A stretch of DNA of 64,000 bases from Rhinopomastus cyanomelas (Eukaryota > Chordata > Aves > Bucerotiformes > Rhinopomastidae): assembly GCA_013400115.1 (NCBI GenBank), contig VXBP01008529.1:1-64000 (forward strand). Reading direction: 5' to 3'. Of the stretch, positions 1 through 11,601 are shown in pieces. A program made the position numbers and the translations under genes. Each line of letters begins with the position of its first letter. Within the stretch, counting starts at the first letter, position 1. The notes beneath the pieces were generated by a model. The model ran no database searches. It was not told the DNA's origin and worked only from the letters and a program-made list of their open reading frames with translations.

Positions 1-475
1 TGTCCAGCTCTGGAGCCCCCAACACAAGAGGGATGGGGACCTGTTGTAGCCAGTTTAGAGGAGGCCATGAAAATGTTCAGAGGGTTGGAGCCCCTCTGCT
101 GTTGGGACAGGCTGAGAGTGTTGGGGTTGTTCAGCCTGAGGAGTAGAAGACTGAGAGGACCTCATAGTGGCCTTCCGGTACCTGAAATGGGCTGCAGGAA
201 AGCTGGGGAGGGACTTTTTACAAAGGCAGAGAGTGAGAGGACACGGGGTAATGGTTTTAACGTGAAAGAGGAGAGATTTAGGTTGGAGATGAGGAAGAAG
301 TTGTGCAGTGTGAGGGAGGTTGTGGCTGGTCCATCCCTGGAAGTGTTCAAGGACAGGTTGGATAGGGCTTTGGGCAACCTGGTCTGGTGAGAGATGTCAC
401 TACCTACGCAGGGGGGTTGAGGCTGAGTAATCTTTAAGGTCCCTTCCATCTCTAACCTTTCTATGGTAGTATAAA
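1..475 (+). mobile_element. CR1 LINE 3' end, cut by the window edge
   Basis: Sense CR1 with landmarks L (about 135-165), R-like (about 236-262) and a G-like block, ending in a degenerate T block and tail near 465-475. The open frames at 67-390 and 162-551 are CR1 3' region read through and are not genes. The 5' end continues out of the window. Confidence 0.9.
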
Positions 476-879
476 GTGGAGTTATAAAAAATGATTGTAA
501 TTCTAAAGTCTTACCCAGAGACTTAAAACTTGGCAAGGATATCCCACGCACGTGATTTTAAAACATAATACTCCATGAATAATTCCAGAGCTTACTGGAA
601 AAAAGTTGGCCTGACCACAACATGGTCCTTTAAATATTGATGCCTTAAACTGTTTTGACTGGCCCTTTGAAACTTAGTGAGTCTTCAGTGCTCAGACACC
701 TTCACTGTGTTTCCTCTTGAAGTTAGTGCTGAGCAAACAACCTGGCGTGGTGTCTGGCAGCTTCACTTGTGGGTGACAGGAGAGCTCTTCCTCCTGTAGA
801 TCTCCAACTCAGCCATGCACATGGCTTGTTTTTAGAAGCTTCTGAAAATGGCAACCAGTATAAGATTTTTCCTCCTATG
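476..879. other. Unique intronic sequence
   Basis: AT-leaning non-repetitive DNA between two CR1 copies. No splice-flanked coding frame, RNA gene or repeat seen. Confidence 0.5.
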
Positions 880-1375
880 AGGTGGGACACCTTAATACCA
901 GAAGGACATTGAGGGGCTGGAGCAAGTCCAAAGAAGGGCAACAAAGCTGGTGAAGGGCTTGGAGGACAGGTCTGATGAGGAGTGGCTCAGGAAACTGGGG
1001 GTTGTTTAGTCTGGAGAAAAGGAGGCTGAGGGGAGACCTTATTGTTCTTTACAGCTGCCTAAAAGGAGGGTGTAGAGAGGTGGGGATCGGTCTCTTCTCC
1101 TGTCACTAGCAGTAGGACAAGAGGAAATGGCCTCAAGTTGTGTTGGGGGAGGGTTACGTTGGATGTCAGGAAAAATGTCTTCACTGACAAAGTAGTCAGG
1201 GGTTGGAACAGGCTGCGCAGGGATGGGGTGGAGTCACTGTCCCTGTAGGGATTCATAAACGAGTAGATGTGGCCCTGAGGAACAGGGTTTAGTGGGCAGT
1301 GTGTGGCTGGGCTGCTGGCTGGACTATATGATCTTGGAGATCTCTTCCAACCTTTATGACTCTGTGGTTCTGTGT
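880..1375 (+). mobile_element. CR1 LINE 3' end, about 0.5 kb
   Basis: Sense copy with all landmarks in order: U (about 927-950), L (about 1018-1040), R (about 1113-1135), G (about 1203) and T (about 1320-1350), with a GTGGTTCTGTG tail. 5'-truncated just upstream of U. Confidence 0.95.
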
Positions 1376-2264
1376 TTCCATTTTGTATAAAATGCTGATG
1401 TTTCCATTAGTGGTGGCAGCATCACTGCCCAGAGAATTGTTACGTGTGGCTCCTTCTCCTGGTTCAGTATTAAAGGAAATTGTACTAAGAAACATGGCAG
1501 CAACCACTTCTTTTCTTCTCTGGGTCACCCAGAGCAGCATCTTTAAGCGATACCTCAGCTACCACCCGCACGTTTGCGCTTCACCCTGTACCCACGGTGG
1601 AGATGTTCTCTGCTGCCGATCCTCCTGCTTCTGATTTGTTTGCTCTGGTGCGTCCAGCCTTGGTTTCCCTGCACTGTGTTCCCACATTGCAGCAGCAGCT
1701 GTTGATGAACCCTTTGTGATGGACCCAGGGTTTGGCACAATATGCCTTGGAAGTATTTCTGCTGAGCAGTAAAATGATGTAATTCCTGTTTTCAACAACA
1801 TGCACTGGAGCACTGGCAAAGAGCACCCTGGTGCTTGCATGCTCTGCGGGCGCTGAAGGTGCTACAGGGTGTTGCAAACCAGTCTGCCCTGCCTCAGCAC
1901 CCATCAAGCTGATTCAACTGAGAAAGAAGAACAAAAATGCTGTGCTCTCAAGCAGCTGGAAAATCATGATAAGATGAGGTCAAAACAGCATGACTTGTGC
2001 AAAGGCAGCCCGTGCTTCCCCAGTCAATCTTCTTTAATTGTTTTAGTGCAGCAACAGAGGAGCAAATAAAGGGAAATGTTGGTACAGTTCATGAAAATAA
2101 GGGAAGGTTGATGAAGCATTGAGCTATTAGAACAGAGAGCAGAACTGAAAGGAGTGGAGGCAGTTATTCCAGCAGAGATAAAACTGTGATGACTTTGATG
2201 CAGAACCTTACCTGGAATCTGGTTAAGACTTTGAGGTTCTTCCATGTCCATAGAAATGATGACA
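1376..2264. other. Unique intronic sequence
   Basis: About 0.9 kb without recognised repeats. Several short open frames overlap on both strands here (1559-1907), but none resembles a known domain and none has a convincing exon structure. Confidence 0.5.
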
Positions 2265-2716
2265 ATTAGCAGTAAAACTGGTGAAGGGACTGGAAAGAAA
2301 ATCTTTATGAGGAGAGAGTGAGGGAGCTGGAGATGTTTAGACTGGAGAATAAGAGACTCGGGGGGGACCTTCTCCCTCTCTATAACTCCCTGAAGGGAGA
2401 TTGTAGTCAGATGGGGGTCAGGTTCTTCTCCCAGGCAACTAGGGACAGGATGAGAGGGCAGGGCCTGAAGCTGCTAGGGGAGGGTTAGGTTGGATGGTAG
2501 GAAGCCCTTCCTCCTGGAAAGGGGGATCAGACCTTGTAATGGACTGTCCAGGGCAGTGGTGGAGTCCCCATCCCTGGAGGTGTTTAAGGACAGTCTGGCT
2601 GTGGCTCTTAGAGCCCTAGTCTGGCTGATGTGGTGATGTTAGGTCCTGGGCTGGGCCGGATGAGATCAGAGGGCTTTTCCAGCCTCAATAATTCTGTGAA
2701 TCTGTGATTCTGTGAT
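2265..2716 (+). mobile_element. CR1 LINE 3' end, subfamily with TTTTCCAGCCTCAATAATTC terminus
   Basis: Sense copy. The 3' terminus differs from the usual T block: it carries the CTGGGCTGGGCCGGATGAG and TTTTCCAGCCTCAATAATTC signature before the ATTCTGTG tail. The same subfamily recurs at 32185-32545 and 56591-57285, and as a short end at 7682-7752. Confidence 0.93.
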
Positions 2717-2762
2717 TGTTATTGTTATTGCAATATAAAAAATTCCCCTGAAAACCATAAGA

Positions 2763-2850
2763 GGAATCACAGAGTCATTAAGGTTGGAAGAAAGCTCCAA
2801 GATCATCCAGTTCAACCATCAACCCAGCCCCGCCCTTCTCACTATGGCAA
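2763..2850 (-). mobile_element. CR1 LINE 3' terminal fragment
   Basis: Left edge reads AATCACAGAGTCATTAAGGT followed by the antisense T block (CAAGATCATCCAGTTCAACC). Strongly 5'-truncated, leaving only about 90 bp. Confidence 0.75.
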
Positions 2851-3509
2851 ACCATGACATTTGCTGATCTTCTCTTTCTGATAGCCCCAGTTTGGTTTGA
2901 AGCCAGGAGCATGTCTCAGGAGGAGGCCCAGCTCTGGCTTGCAGGCAGCCCTAATGGATAGTGTGCTGCTTTTTTCTTGGCCTCAGCAGTGAGCTTTCGC
3001 AGCTTCTTTTCAGTATTGATTTATCTAACTTTTCTTTGCACTTTGTCAGCTTAAGCAAAGAACATTTTTGCCAGGCAATAGTCTCTTGATCAAGTTATTT
3101 ATAGACTGCAATGAGTTTTTTTAAACTACACCAATTACACTTTCACAATGGGTTATTTTCCAAACCCTTTCTGCCAGGATTTTTTTTTTTCTTCTTTTTT
3201 TTCCTTTTTTAATTTGTTTTAATCTTTTTTCCCTCTTTTTTCCTTTTTTGTTTTTAAAGACAGCCTTTTCCATGTTTTCTATTTCTTTGGAGAAATTACA
3301 TAGAAGAAAGATGCAGAGCATCCCAGCACTGTTCATAGTAGTGCCTCTCTCAGAAACAAGATCACGTTTTTCTTCCCATGCTTAAGCCTAGTTTTATTCC
3401 TGTTTGGGGTGTATTTTTTTGTTTTTCTTTTTTCCTTTTATTTATCACTTGAGTAGGTTTTGTACCTCCTATCTTTGCATTTATACCTGCCACCCTTTTT
3501 TTCTCCTTT
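2851..3509. other. Unique intronic sequence with pyrimidine tracts
   Basis: Contains T-rich tracts at about 3180-3260 and 3405-3440. The lysine-rich minus-strand open frame at 3121-3336 is simply the complement of this T-rich DNA. Nothing else recognised. Confidence 0.6.
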
Positions 3510-4045
3510 CATAGAATCATAGAACTGTTTTGGCTGGAAGAGACCTTCAAGATCATTGAGTCCAACCTCTTCCTAGCCCGCTCAGCACCACTACCCGTGT
3601 CCCCCAACACAGCATCTACCCTTCTCTTAAACACCTCCAGGGATGGGGACTCAACCCCCTCCCTGGGCAGCCTGTTCCAGTGCCTGACAACCCTTTCAGG
3701 AAAGAAATTCCTCCTGACATCCAGCCTGAACCTCCCCTGGTGCAGCTTAAGGCCATTTCCCCTTGGCCACTAGGGAGAACAGACTAACCCTTGCCTCTCT
3801 GCAACCTCCGTTCAAGTAGTTGCAGAAAGCAATAAGATCTCCCCTCAATCTTTGTCTTCTCCAGGTTAAGCAGCCCCAGATGCCTCAGCTGTTCCTGACA
3901 CCTGGACAGCTGCCTCTGTCCCCTCTCCAACCCTTCAATGTCCCTCTTGTAGTAAGGGGTCCAGAACTGGCCACAGGACTCTTAGGTGTGGCCTCACCAA
4001 AGCTGAGTAGGGTGGGATGATCATCTTCCTGCTCCCTCATGCCAT
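3510..4045 (-). mobile_element. CR1 LINE 3' end, about 0.53 kb
   Basis: Begins with TCATAGAATCATAGAACTG, then antisense T, G (GGGCAGCCTGTTCCAG, about 3665), L (about 3845-3870) and U-proximal sequence. Ends near the block that reads GTGGCCTCACCAAAGCTGAG. Relatively long and well preserved. Confidence 0.95.
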
Positions 4046-4709
4046 GAGGTGTGAAGTGCATGAAGAAAGTTGAGGTTTGGTGAAGATATCAGGTCCTTTC
4101 CACAGCTAACTATGAATGACAGAACTAAAAAGCAATCCAGAGTCACATTCTGGTTTACAAGATGCAAAGATTCGATGATGGAAGATTGTCCAGAGGAACA
4201 TTGCCTCTGTGAGGTGTACACTGAATGACCTGCCATCCATCCATTGGTGGAGATGGTGTTCATCATTCTCTTAATGTTGAAATTCAGGGGTTTCCTCCAC
4301 GCACAGAGAAATATCTCTGAATACCTTGGGGTTCCCCTTCCTCTCATCCGTGCTGCTAACTTGGTGTTCTTGTTGAATGTTTTGCGTTTGATGAATCTCT
4401 TTATAACTTACTGGTTTGAATTGCGTCCCAGTGCTGAGCCAGCTTCTCCACAGAAACTTCAGCTACAGCCCAGTGATGCAAATAAATTCACAGCATTGTG
4501 GCTGTGCACTGGCTGCCCAGTGGCTGTTTGATCCCTTCAGGATGAAAAGGAACTCCGTGAACTTCCTGGGCCTGAGGATGGAGTAGGTTCACTTTCATCT
4601 CCAGCCAGGACTCCTTCCCCCTCTTCTTACTGGCAGCTGTTGGGATGAGGGTTAGGCTGTTGCTCAGGAGGGGCAGGGTGCTGCTGGGCTAACTGGGGAA
4701 ACACAGATG
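4046..4709. other. Unique intronic sequence
   Basis: No repeat, exon or RNA gene recognised. Short open frames on both strands look incidental. Confidence 0.5.
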
Positions 4710-4768
4710 TTCTTTTAGCCTGGAGAGGAGGAGACTGAGGGGAGACCTTGCTCTCTACAACTACTTGG
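4710..4768 (+). mobile_element. CR1 internal fragment (L block only)
   Basis: A roughly 60-bp sense piece covering the L landmark (TTTAGCCTGGAGAGGAGGAG through CTCTACAACTACTTG), without a tail. It is probably a remnant of a larger copy lost by deletion. Confidence 0.7.
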
Positions 4769-7681
4769 CCTTCAGGCTGTGGACACAGTGCTGATCATCC
4801 CAAAGGCAGTGTTATATGGAGGAAAGATGCCAGAAGTGTAGGGCCCAAGATGTCCAGAGTTACAGCCTTTCCATCAGTAGCCAGGGAGAAACAATTTCAC
4901 TTCTGGGCTTCTCCTGCTGCTCCAGATGTAGAGTGCTTTGAGAAAAAGATTTAGTGTGATGAGGCAGAGCATCTTAGAGAGGAGCTCTGAGCATGGACTT
5001 TTTAATATGTTTGCCTGAATACTTCTCTGGGACATGGTAGACTTAGTTTGGTCATAAAGGTGACCCTTCTGTGCCTTGAGCCTAACCTGCCGACCAAGAG
5101 TTGAGTGTTCAGAGAAGAATAAGTAGCAGCTCTTGCCGTTATTCAAAGACGTGGGTATCTGATGTCTTCTCATTTCTGGAGTTCATTTTATTTCATACAC
5201 ACGTGATAATTGCATTTTCTGGTGATTAACAAGTCCCCAGTGTAAAACAGAGCCGCAGCCTCCAAGAGCGCGGCTGTCTTCCAGAGTCAACCTATCACAT
5301 AGCCCATTGGCAGAGCCAAATGAAGTTAGGTAATTTAATTAGCTACGATTACTGTTTAGAGTTGTCTACTCGGAAGCTAGGCTGTTTTCCTCCTGCTCCC
5401 CTGCTTTTTACCACAGTCTGGCTCTCAGGACTGCAACTTGGGCTTCTTTGGAACCACTTACTTCAGTTCAGAAAGCAAACACGTCCCATCACAACTTCAA
5501 AGGACTGGCTGTGTGGGCACATAGCTCGAGCCACATGCAGTTGGACTGAAGCAGGAGCTGGGATGGAAGTGCCAGGTCCAGCTCCTTCTGAAACCCCAGG
5601 AATGGCTGCAGCAGCCTGAGTCTGTGCCCAGAGGAAAACAAGGTCACACCAAGCTTTAATGCTGCTGGAATTTGCCACCTAGAGGTGCCATTCAAAATGT
5701 TCATGAGCTTTCTGAAAGCATCAGTGGAAAATCTCGTATTGGTTTTAACACCTTTTTTTTTTTACTCTCAGCTCCGTAAAAGGCAGGGAACTAAAGCAGG
5801 CTGCTTCTGCTGCTTACTTTCTGCCCTAAGAGAGGTTTCCGGCCCTGTGGATCAGCTCTGGCTTTTGTTCACCTCCATCTCAACACGGGGAGACTGGGAG
5901 TGTAGCACAGACAGATTCTTGGCATATGGTTCATGCCAGCGAGAATCAAGAGAGGGAGTGAAGCGTGAAGTCACATTGCCCCTGACACCTCAGTGAGAGC
6001 TGCTGGTTGGGTTGGTATCTCTCTCTGCCCTGATGGGTTGGCAGCAGTGAATGGCACAAAGCCTTTTTCTAGTTTCCCTTGCCTGGAGGAGAAGGGTTTT
6101 CCCCCTCTAACAGCCTCCGTGCCTTTCTGAACCCCTTACACCTGCTCAAAAGCAGCTTCTTTGTAAGATGCAGGTACCTTTAATAGTCAATGTGCCACTT
6201 GTCTCTTTAATAACACTTTCCTTTTTAATCAACTTCCTTCTTTGCTGCTTTTCTGGCAGCCCTTCACAATGTTTTGCTTGAGCTTATGCTGAAAGAACAG
6301 CCTTTTAAAATAGACTGGAATCCTCAGCCATCATTTAATCAGCTTTAATTTAATTTCCCTGCAATGAAAATATAATGGAAGGCTGAGCTCCAGAACATGC
6401 AATTGAAGGAAAGTCACCATCGACACGACTGGCTCTGCAGCCAACCTCTCCAACGGAGAGGGGGTGCTAAGCCAGACAACTCTTTATGGTGCAACCAGCA
6501 GCTCAAGCACAAGGCATATGTTTCAGAATTAATCTCTGCATTTCAGAATGCTTCTGTGTGATGCCTAAGGTCTGCCTGGCTGATGGACTGATGGCCTTTC
6601 CATTCCTCCATCTTTCAGCCTGTTGGTCGAGAACTTTATGACACAATCAGTGCTTGCCTGCTGAGCCTTGGATGGAGATAGGACCCAGAGATCTCTGATT
6701 ATCTAGACCCTATTGCTTTTTATTCCTTGTTTTTTAACTCTGTGTAAGAAAGAAATGCCTCATTCCACGCAGACTGCAGATGTTCTACCTTCTCTAGTTA
6801 TTCTCCATCTTCAATAGCTTAGCATTGTCATAGCTGCACTCTCTCTGATCTACTTGTCCTCCATCCAGCTCCAGACTGGCTGTTACTCTGATGGGATTCA
6901 AACACCATTTCTCAGTCAGGAATTATTTTGAGAGTGTTTTGCCTCTGTACCAGTGTTCCTGTGCAGCTGCAGCAGTCTGCTGGTGTTGGGAGGAGACTTG
7001 GAGGAGGCCAGCGAGGCTACAGCTTCCTCACCAGAGCTGATACAGTGCTGCCTTTGTATCTAGCTCCTATTCATGCACGACTGCAGCATCAGAAAAGAGC
7101 AGCCCCAGGCTATCCCTGCTCTTGGGTCTGGGCTAGGACTTGCCTGGAGGTGAGCATGGCATGCCGAGGAGGGGAGTGATTCTTCACCAGTAACTTCTGC
7201 TCTGTTCTCATTTTATGCAAGATTTTGCTCAAAGATGCAGGAGTTAAGTGTTTGGAGCTGATGGTGCTGGTTAGTGAAGCTCGATAGAGCCCCTGAGTGA
7301 GATGAATGGTGGCAAGGAACATGCTATTTCCATCTTGCTTTGTGTCCTTTGTTTGCTTTCTGTAGAGTTGCAGCTGGAGAAGCAAAGGTTAGGTCAGAGC
7401 CTCAAGGAAAGAGTTTGTTATTGTGAACCCACCAGTGGTCAGGATGTTAGCCTGGGAAATCAGCGCCGCTCCTGCTGGCCTGAAAGCCCCATCACACTTG
7501 GAAATTCTCGCGTTGGCTGTGCTGCCTCTCATCTGCCTAACAGTGGGCAGTATCCTGATGGTCAGAGGGTGGACCTTGAAACCCCTCTCCATATTTTCAG
7601 CTGGAAGGCTAGGTTTAGGGACTACCTGTGCTGTTCTGTGCATAGCAATCAGTTGCCTCACTTCCACAAATAGAAATGAAT
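4769..7681. other. Longest CR1-free stretch of intron 1
   Basis: About 2.9 kb with no recognised mobile element. There is a T12-like run at 5752-5763. About 6160-6420 is AT-rich with many TTTAAT and TAATTT motifs and little sign of repeat origin. Several 70-120 codon open frames occur, but none has a recognised domain. Freedom from repeats might reflect constraint, which I cannot test here. Confidence 0.5.
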
Positions 7682-7752
7682 GACGTGGTGATGTTAGGTC
7701 ATCTAACATGATCTCAGAGGACTTTTCCAGCCTCAATAATTCTGAGATGCTG
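7682..7752 (+). mobile_element. CR1 3' terminal fragment
   Basis: Sense end of the CAATAATTC-terminus subfamily (TGGTGATGTTAGGTC, then TTTTCCAGCCTCAATAATTC). About 70 bp, with a 3' tail of one degraded unit. Confidence 0.8.
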
Positions 7753-8271
7753 TCTCTCCAGGCACAGCTCTGAACTGGGCTGCTTTGGAAGGCAGAATAC
7801 AAAAATATGTGATGTACCCTCCGACAGGTTGCACAAAACGCTGTTGTGGGAGGTTTGGGGACAGCACTAAAGGTGGGAAAAGGGGCAGGGAGGTGCTGGG
7901 GGAGGAATCAGCGTGGAAAACTAGAGGAAAGGATATAAAAGGGGCTGGTCAAATGGAAAAAAGGGTTAGTGCTGGTGTCTGGCCAGGCTACAAAAGCTTT
8001 TTGTCTTGGTGTCAGAACTGCATTAGTGATCTGAGCTGATGAGAGTGACTGCACACATCTCCATCCATAGGGATATTTGTGTCAGGTGTGAAATGTGCAC
8101 TAGTGCCCTGTGGGGAATACATGCTCAGCGTAGACTGTGCCTTCATGTAGGGACATAGGTCCTAGGCAGGGTCCCCTTTACTGAGCATTAATGCCATTGG
8201 GATCCCCACCTGCAGCTCTTGGAGAGACCAGGACTTGTATGAGCTATGAGAATCAGAGGGTGGCACCTCTG
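7753..8271. other. Unique intronic sequence with a TATA-box-like site
   Basis: Non-repetitive. A consensus-like TATAAAAGG lies at 7934-7942 in purine-rich DNA. No transcript evidence is visible, so I do not call a promoter. Confidence 0.4.
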
Positions 8272-8624
8272 CAGACTGAGAGGGTTGGGGTTGTTCAGCC
8301 TGAAGGGGAGAAGGCTTGAGGGGGACCTTCTAACGAAGGAAGGAAGACTGTTCACAAGTGTAGGGAACTTGAATAGGATAAGGGGCCATGATTTGAAGCT
8401 GGAAAAGGGCAGACTGAGTTCTTGAATCTGAGAGTGGGGGATCCCTGGAACAGGCTGCCTAGAGAGGTGGTGGAGGCCCCATCCCTGGAGCCATTCAAGG
8501 CCAGGCTGGATGGGGCTCTGGTAATCTGTTCTAGTTGGAGATGTCCCTTCGTGTTGTAGGGGGTTGGATTAGATGACCTTTGGAGGTCCCTTCCAACCCA
8601 GTATGCAGTCTGTGATCCTGTGGA
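8272..8624 (+). mobile_element. CR1 LINE 3' end with internal deletion
   Basis: Sense copy: degenerate L (8285-8325), then AACTTGAATAGGATAAGGGG, a G block (CTGGAACAGGCTGCC, about 8446) and T block (GGTTGGATTAGATGACC, about 8562). The part between L and R is shortened. Same subfamily as 42726-43157 (minus). Confidence 0.93.
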
Positions 8625-9435
8625 GAATGGTCTTGATGGCTGACTAGTTGCACCAAGATCAGGCAGGACATACCTGGAATCTAATACCTGCCTCACAGAT
8701 GTTCCCTCTACTTCAGGGGGAAAACAAGATGTTACTTGTACAGAAATCAAAGACAATATTTTTTTAGTTCTCAGAACAAATGAGCACTTCTGCATCTTTT
8801 TCTTCAGCCTGTTTTACATCACTGCTTCATTTGGCTTGGTTAGAAAGAATTGCTTGTGCCTTTTACATCTTACTTGTTTCATTGAGGCACTTGAGAAGCC
8901 CTTCCCCGTCCTGTTGTTTATTGCATTCGGGTGCTCACTTCTTACAGACTGCACTAATTACTCCCGTCAGGCGTTAACTCTGCCGCTAAACCTCGAGCTT
9001 CAGCACCAGGAAGAAGATGGTTCTGTTGGACACCTCCAGATGTTCTCACTTCAGAAAATGACATGTCTATGTTTTCTTTGTAACTCGTGACTGACTGAGA
9101 CCGCTGTGGCCTTTCCAGATACTGGAGGAGCCTGAAGCAAACTTCTCTGCAGTATTTTCTGCTGACTTACCTTTCTGTCGAGGCAAAAAGCTTCATGAGC
9201 ATAGTGCAAGGAGCAGGCAGGACCCCCATGTGTGCTTTCCAGCTCCACAGCTCCTAATGTGTGACTGATGTTGGCAGAAGGTACTGCCACTCCTGTCTGT
9301 CATCTGCTGTGCCAACAGGGAAGAACATGATGATTCATTCTGTGTTGATATGTCAGAAAATGTATCTGTGTTTTCCCGAGAATGCAATAGCCTACCAGAG
9401 CACAGTCTTCATCAAAGCAACACCCCCAAAGCCTA
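8625..9435. other. Unique intronic sequence
   Basis: About 0.8 kb, no repeats recognised. Open frames on both strands (8780-9090, 9051-9387) have no recognisable domain. Confidence 0.5.
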
Positions 9436-9668
9436 TATAGAATCACAGAATGTGCTCGGTTGGAAGGGACCATTTTGTCATCTAGTCCTACCCTCCCCTA
9501 CACCAAGCAGGGTCATCACTCACCAGACCAGATTGCCCAGAGCCCCATCCAGCCTGACTCTGAATGGCTCCAGGAATGGGTCCTCCACCACCTCTCTGGG
9601 CAGCCTGTTCCAGGCTTCCCCCACCCTCAGATTAAACAACTTTCTCCTGATGCCCAGTATGTGTTTCA
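9436..9668 (-). mobile_element. CR1 LINE 3' end, about 0.23 kb
   Basis: Left tail TAGAATCACAGAATGTGCTC, antisense T, then GCCCAGAGCCCCATCCAGCC and GGGCAGCCTGTTCCAG (G, about 9598). Truncated shortly after the CCCCCACCCTCAGATTAAAC block. Confidence 0.93.
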
Positions 9669-9846
9669 GGATTAAAGAAAACCTGCAGTGTGTGTTAAAC
9701 ACCTTAGTCTGCTGCTTCTTCCTACCACCCTTCTCTGAGGTTGTCTCTGTGAGTTTCACAAAGGTCGTATACAGTACAGCAAGCAGTTATTTTGTTGTAA
9801 GAGGTGGATATTTATCATCAGTCACGGCATCCCGTTTTGGAACCAT

Positions 9847-9947
9847 GAAATCATAGAATCATTAGGGATTGGAAGGGACCTCAAAAGATCATCTAGTCCA
9901 ATCCCCCTGCCACAGCAGGATCACCTAAACCAAGTCGCACAGAACCT
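9847..9947 (-). mobile_element. CR1 3' terminal fragment
   Basis: Begins AAATCATAGAATCATTAGGG; the antisense T block follows (CTCAAAAGATCATCTAGTCC), then CAAGTCGCACAG, where it is truncated. About 100 bp and little diverged, so likely fairly young. Confidence 0.9.
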
Positions 9948-10051
9948 GCCTTTCAGTGTGTTACAAGCTCATTCCACCAATGTTCTTCAGCTGCTGTGGC
10001 TGAACTCACCATCTTTTCATCTGAGAAATAAGAAGAAAGCAGAGGCAAGAA

Positions 10052-10290
10052 AACATAGAATCATAGACTGTACTGGGTTGAAAGGGACCTACAAAGGTCA
10101 TCCAGTCCAACCCCCCTGCAGTGAACAGGGACAGCTTCAACTAGATCAGGTTGCCCAGAGCCCTGTCCAGCCTCACCTTGAATATCTCCAGGGATGGGGG
10201 GCCTCAACCATCTCCCTGGGCAACCCGTTCCAGCGTTCAACCCCACTCCTACTAAAGAATTTGTACCTAAAATTTACCCTTTTCTGGTTT
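10052..10290 (-). mobile_element. CR1 LINE 3' end, about 0.24 kb
   Basis: Left tail CATAGAATCATAGACTGTAC, then TCATCCAGTCCAACCCCCCT and TCTCCCTGGGCAACCCGTTC (G, about 10212). The 142-codon frame at 9958-10386 is mostly this antisense repeat. Same subfamily as 36489-36730 and 52603-52975. Confidence 0.93.
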
Positions 10291-11215
10291 GAAACCAGTG
10301 ATGGTCAGCATGACGGTAAATACCACCATGAAAATTTTCCGTGGAAGCAAATATTCCAGATAACCAGCACAAGCTTGGGTTTGTGATTGCTTTCAGATCA
10401 TCTCACTCTGTCATTAGTGAACTTTCTTCCAGAGCCTTGCTGTTTGCCAAAAGAACCCTTTCCATGCCAAACTCCAAGATACGTGTGTGTTTATCAGTGA
10501 AGAGCAGGTAGACAGGTCTACCTGTGCAACTCCATTAATAACTCTCTCTGGTCCGCGACAGCCACTGTGGGATAGTGATGCACGTGTCTGTGCACCAAAA
10601 CCCCTGCAGTGTGGCAGCTGAACACTGCACCTGCGGGTGTCCGAACTGGTGCTTGGTGCTTAGTCCCAAAGGTTGCAGTGCTGGGGGGTTGGATAGGTGG
10701 AAGGCAAGAGGAGCAGTATCCAGAACTGATGATGGGCTGGTGCACTGCTCACGTAGATTTTGCCGTAAATTACTTTCTGTGGAGCAGATCTGCCACATAT
10801 TTCCACTGCAGATGTTTCCTTGTATTTTTTCAGTGCCTCATTAAATAAAGCAAATACTTAATTTTCAATTACTGACTGATTTCATGCCTGATCAAAACAG
10901 AAGTTACGCTGGTAATCCTAAACATCTGCAAACAGATGGATTTTACAAGAGCAAATAGGATTCTCCTCCTTATTTGGGTTCCTATGTAATCTTTTAAAAA
11001 CCATATTTATTTATTTAAATATTATTAATATTTATTTAAACTATTAATATGGTAGTTGCCTGTAATTGTTAGAAGCAAAGCTAAGCTTTGTTAGAACAAA
11101 GTTAAGCTTGGCTTTGTTGTTGCCTGTGTAAATGGACAGCTTGTACCTGAGATCCTGAAATTGCTGGTGTGTTTCAAGCCTGGTTAGTAATTTTTTAAGT
11201 ATACATCAGCTTTAT
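10291..11215. other. Unique intronic sequence, AT-rich at its 3' end
   Basis: Includes an AT-rich block at about 10985-11052 (ATTTATTTAAATATTATTAA-like) and the short tandem duplication listed separately. No gene recognised. Confidence 0.5.
11069..11117. repeat. Imperfect tandem duplication with internal inverted repeat
   Basis: Two adjacent related units (about 11069-11090 and 11091-11117), both reading TTAGAA.CAAAG.TAAGC..TTTG. The first contains an interrupted palindrome, CAAAGCT-A-AGCTTTG, at 11076-11090. No known family. Confidence 0.6.
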
Positions 11216-11348
11216 TTCGAGGTGATCCTGCTGTGTCAGGAGGATTGGACTGGATGATCTTTTGAGGTCCCTTCCAATCCCTAATGTTCTGTGATTCTGT
11301 AGATTTAAAACCTGCCTGGATATGTTCCTGTTCTGTGATTCTGTTCCA
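11216..11348 (+). mobile_element. CR1 3' end followed by a second scrambled CR1 scrap
   Basis: 11216-11300 is a sense T block plus tail (GGATGATCTTTTGAGGTCCC). Immediately after it, 11304-11347 repeats an upstream CR1 piece (AAAACCTGCCTGGATATGTT) fused directly to TTCTGTGATTCTGTT, as if a second copy lost its whole T block. Confidence 0.8.
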
Positions 11349-11601
11349 TTTGATGTCATATTCTGCGTTCATCATTATGTATAGATGGTAAGGCACATCT
11401 GTCAGACACATGTCACCAGGTGGTCGTGGTGAAAAACTGTGCATCTCACATATTCCTCTAGAAGGTATTCAGACACCTCATAGTGTGGGAGATTTGCAAG
11501 TACTGACAGCATTTTAATAATAAATGATGAAAGGAAATTTCTTTGAAGCTCTGCTATTTGTAAACAATGAGAAAACTCCAGGACCAGACATTTTTCATCT
11601 G

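Noticed and set aside
3121..3336. Lysine-rich minus-strand frame
   Set aside because: It is the complement of a T-rich tract; there is no coding signature.
9350..9856. 168-codon plus-strand open frame
   Set aside because: Much of it is antisense CR1 3' UTR; such frames are common across CR1 because the element has few stops in some frames.
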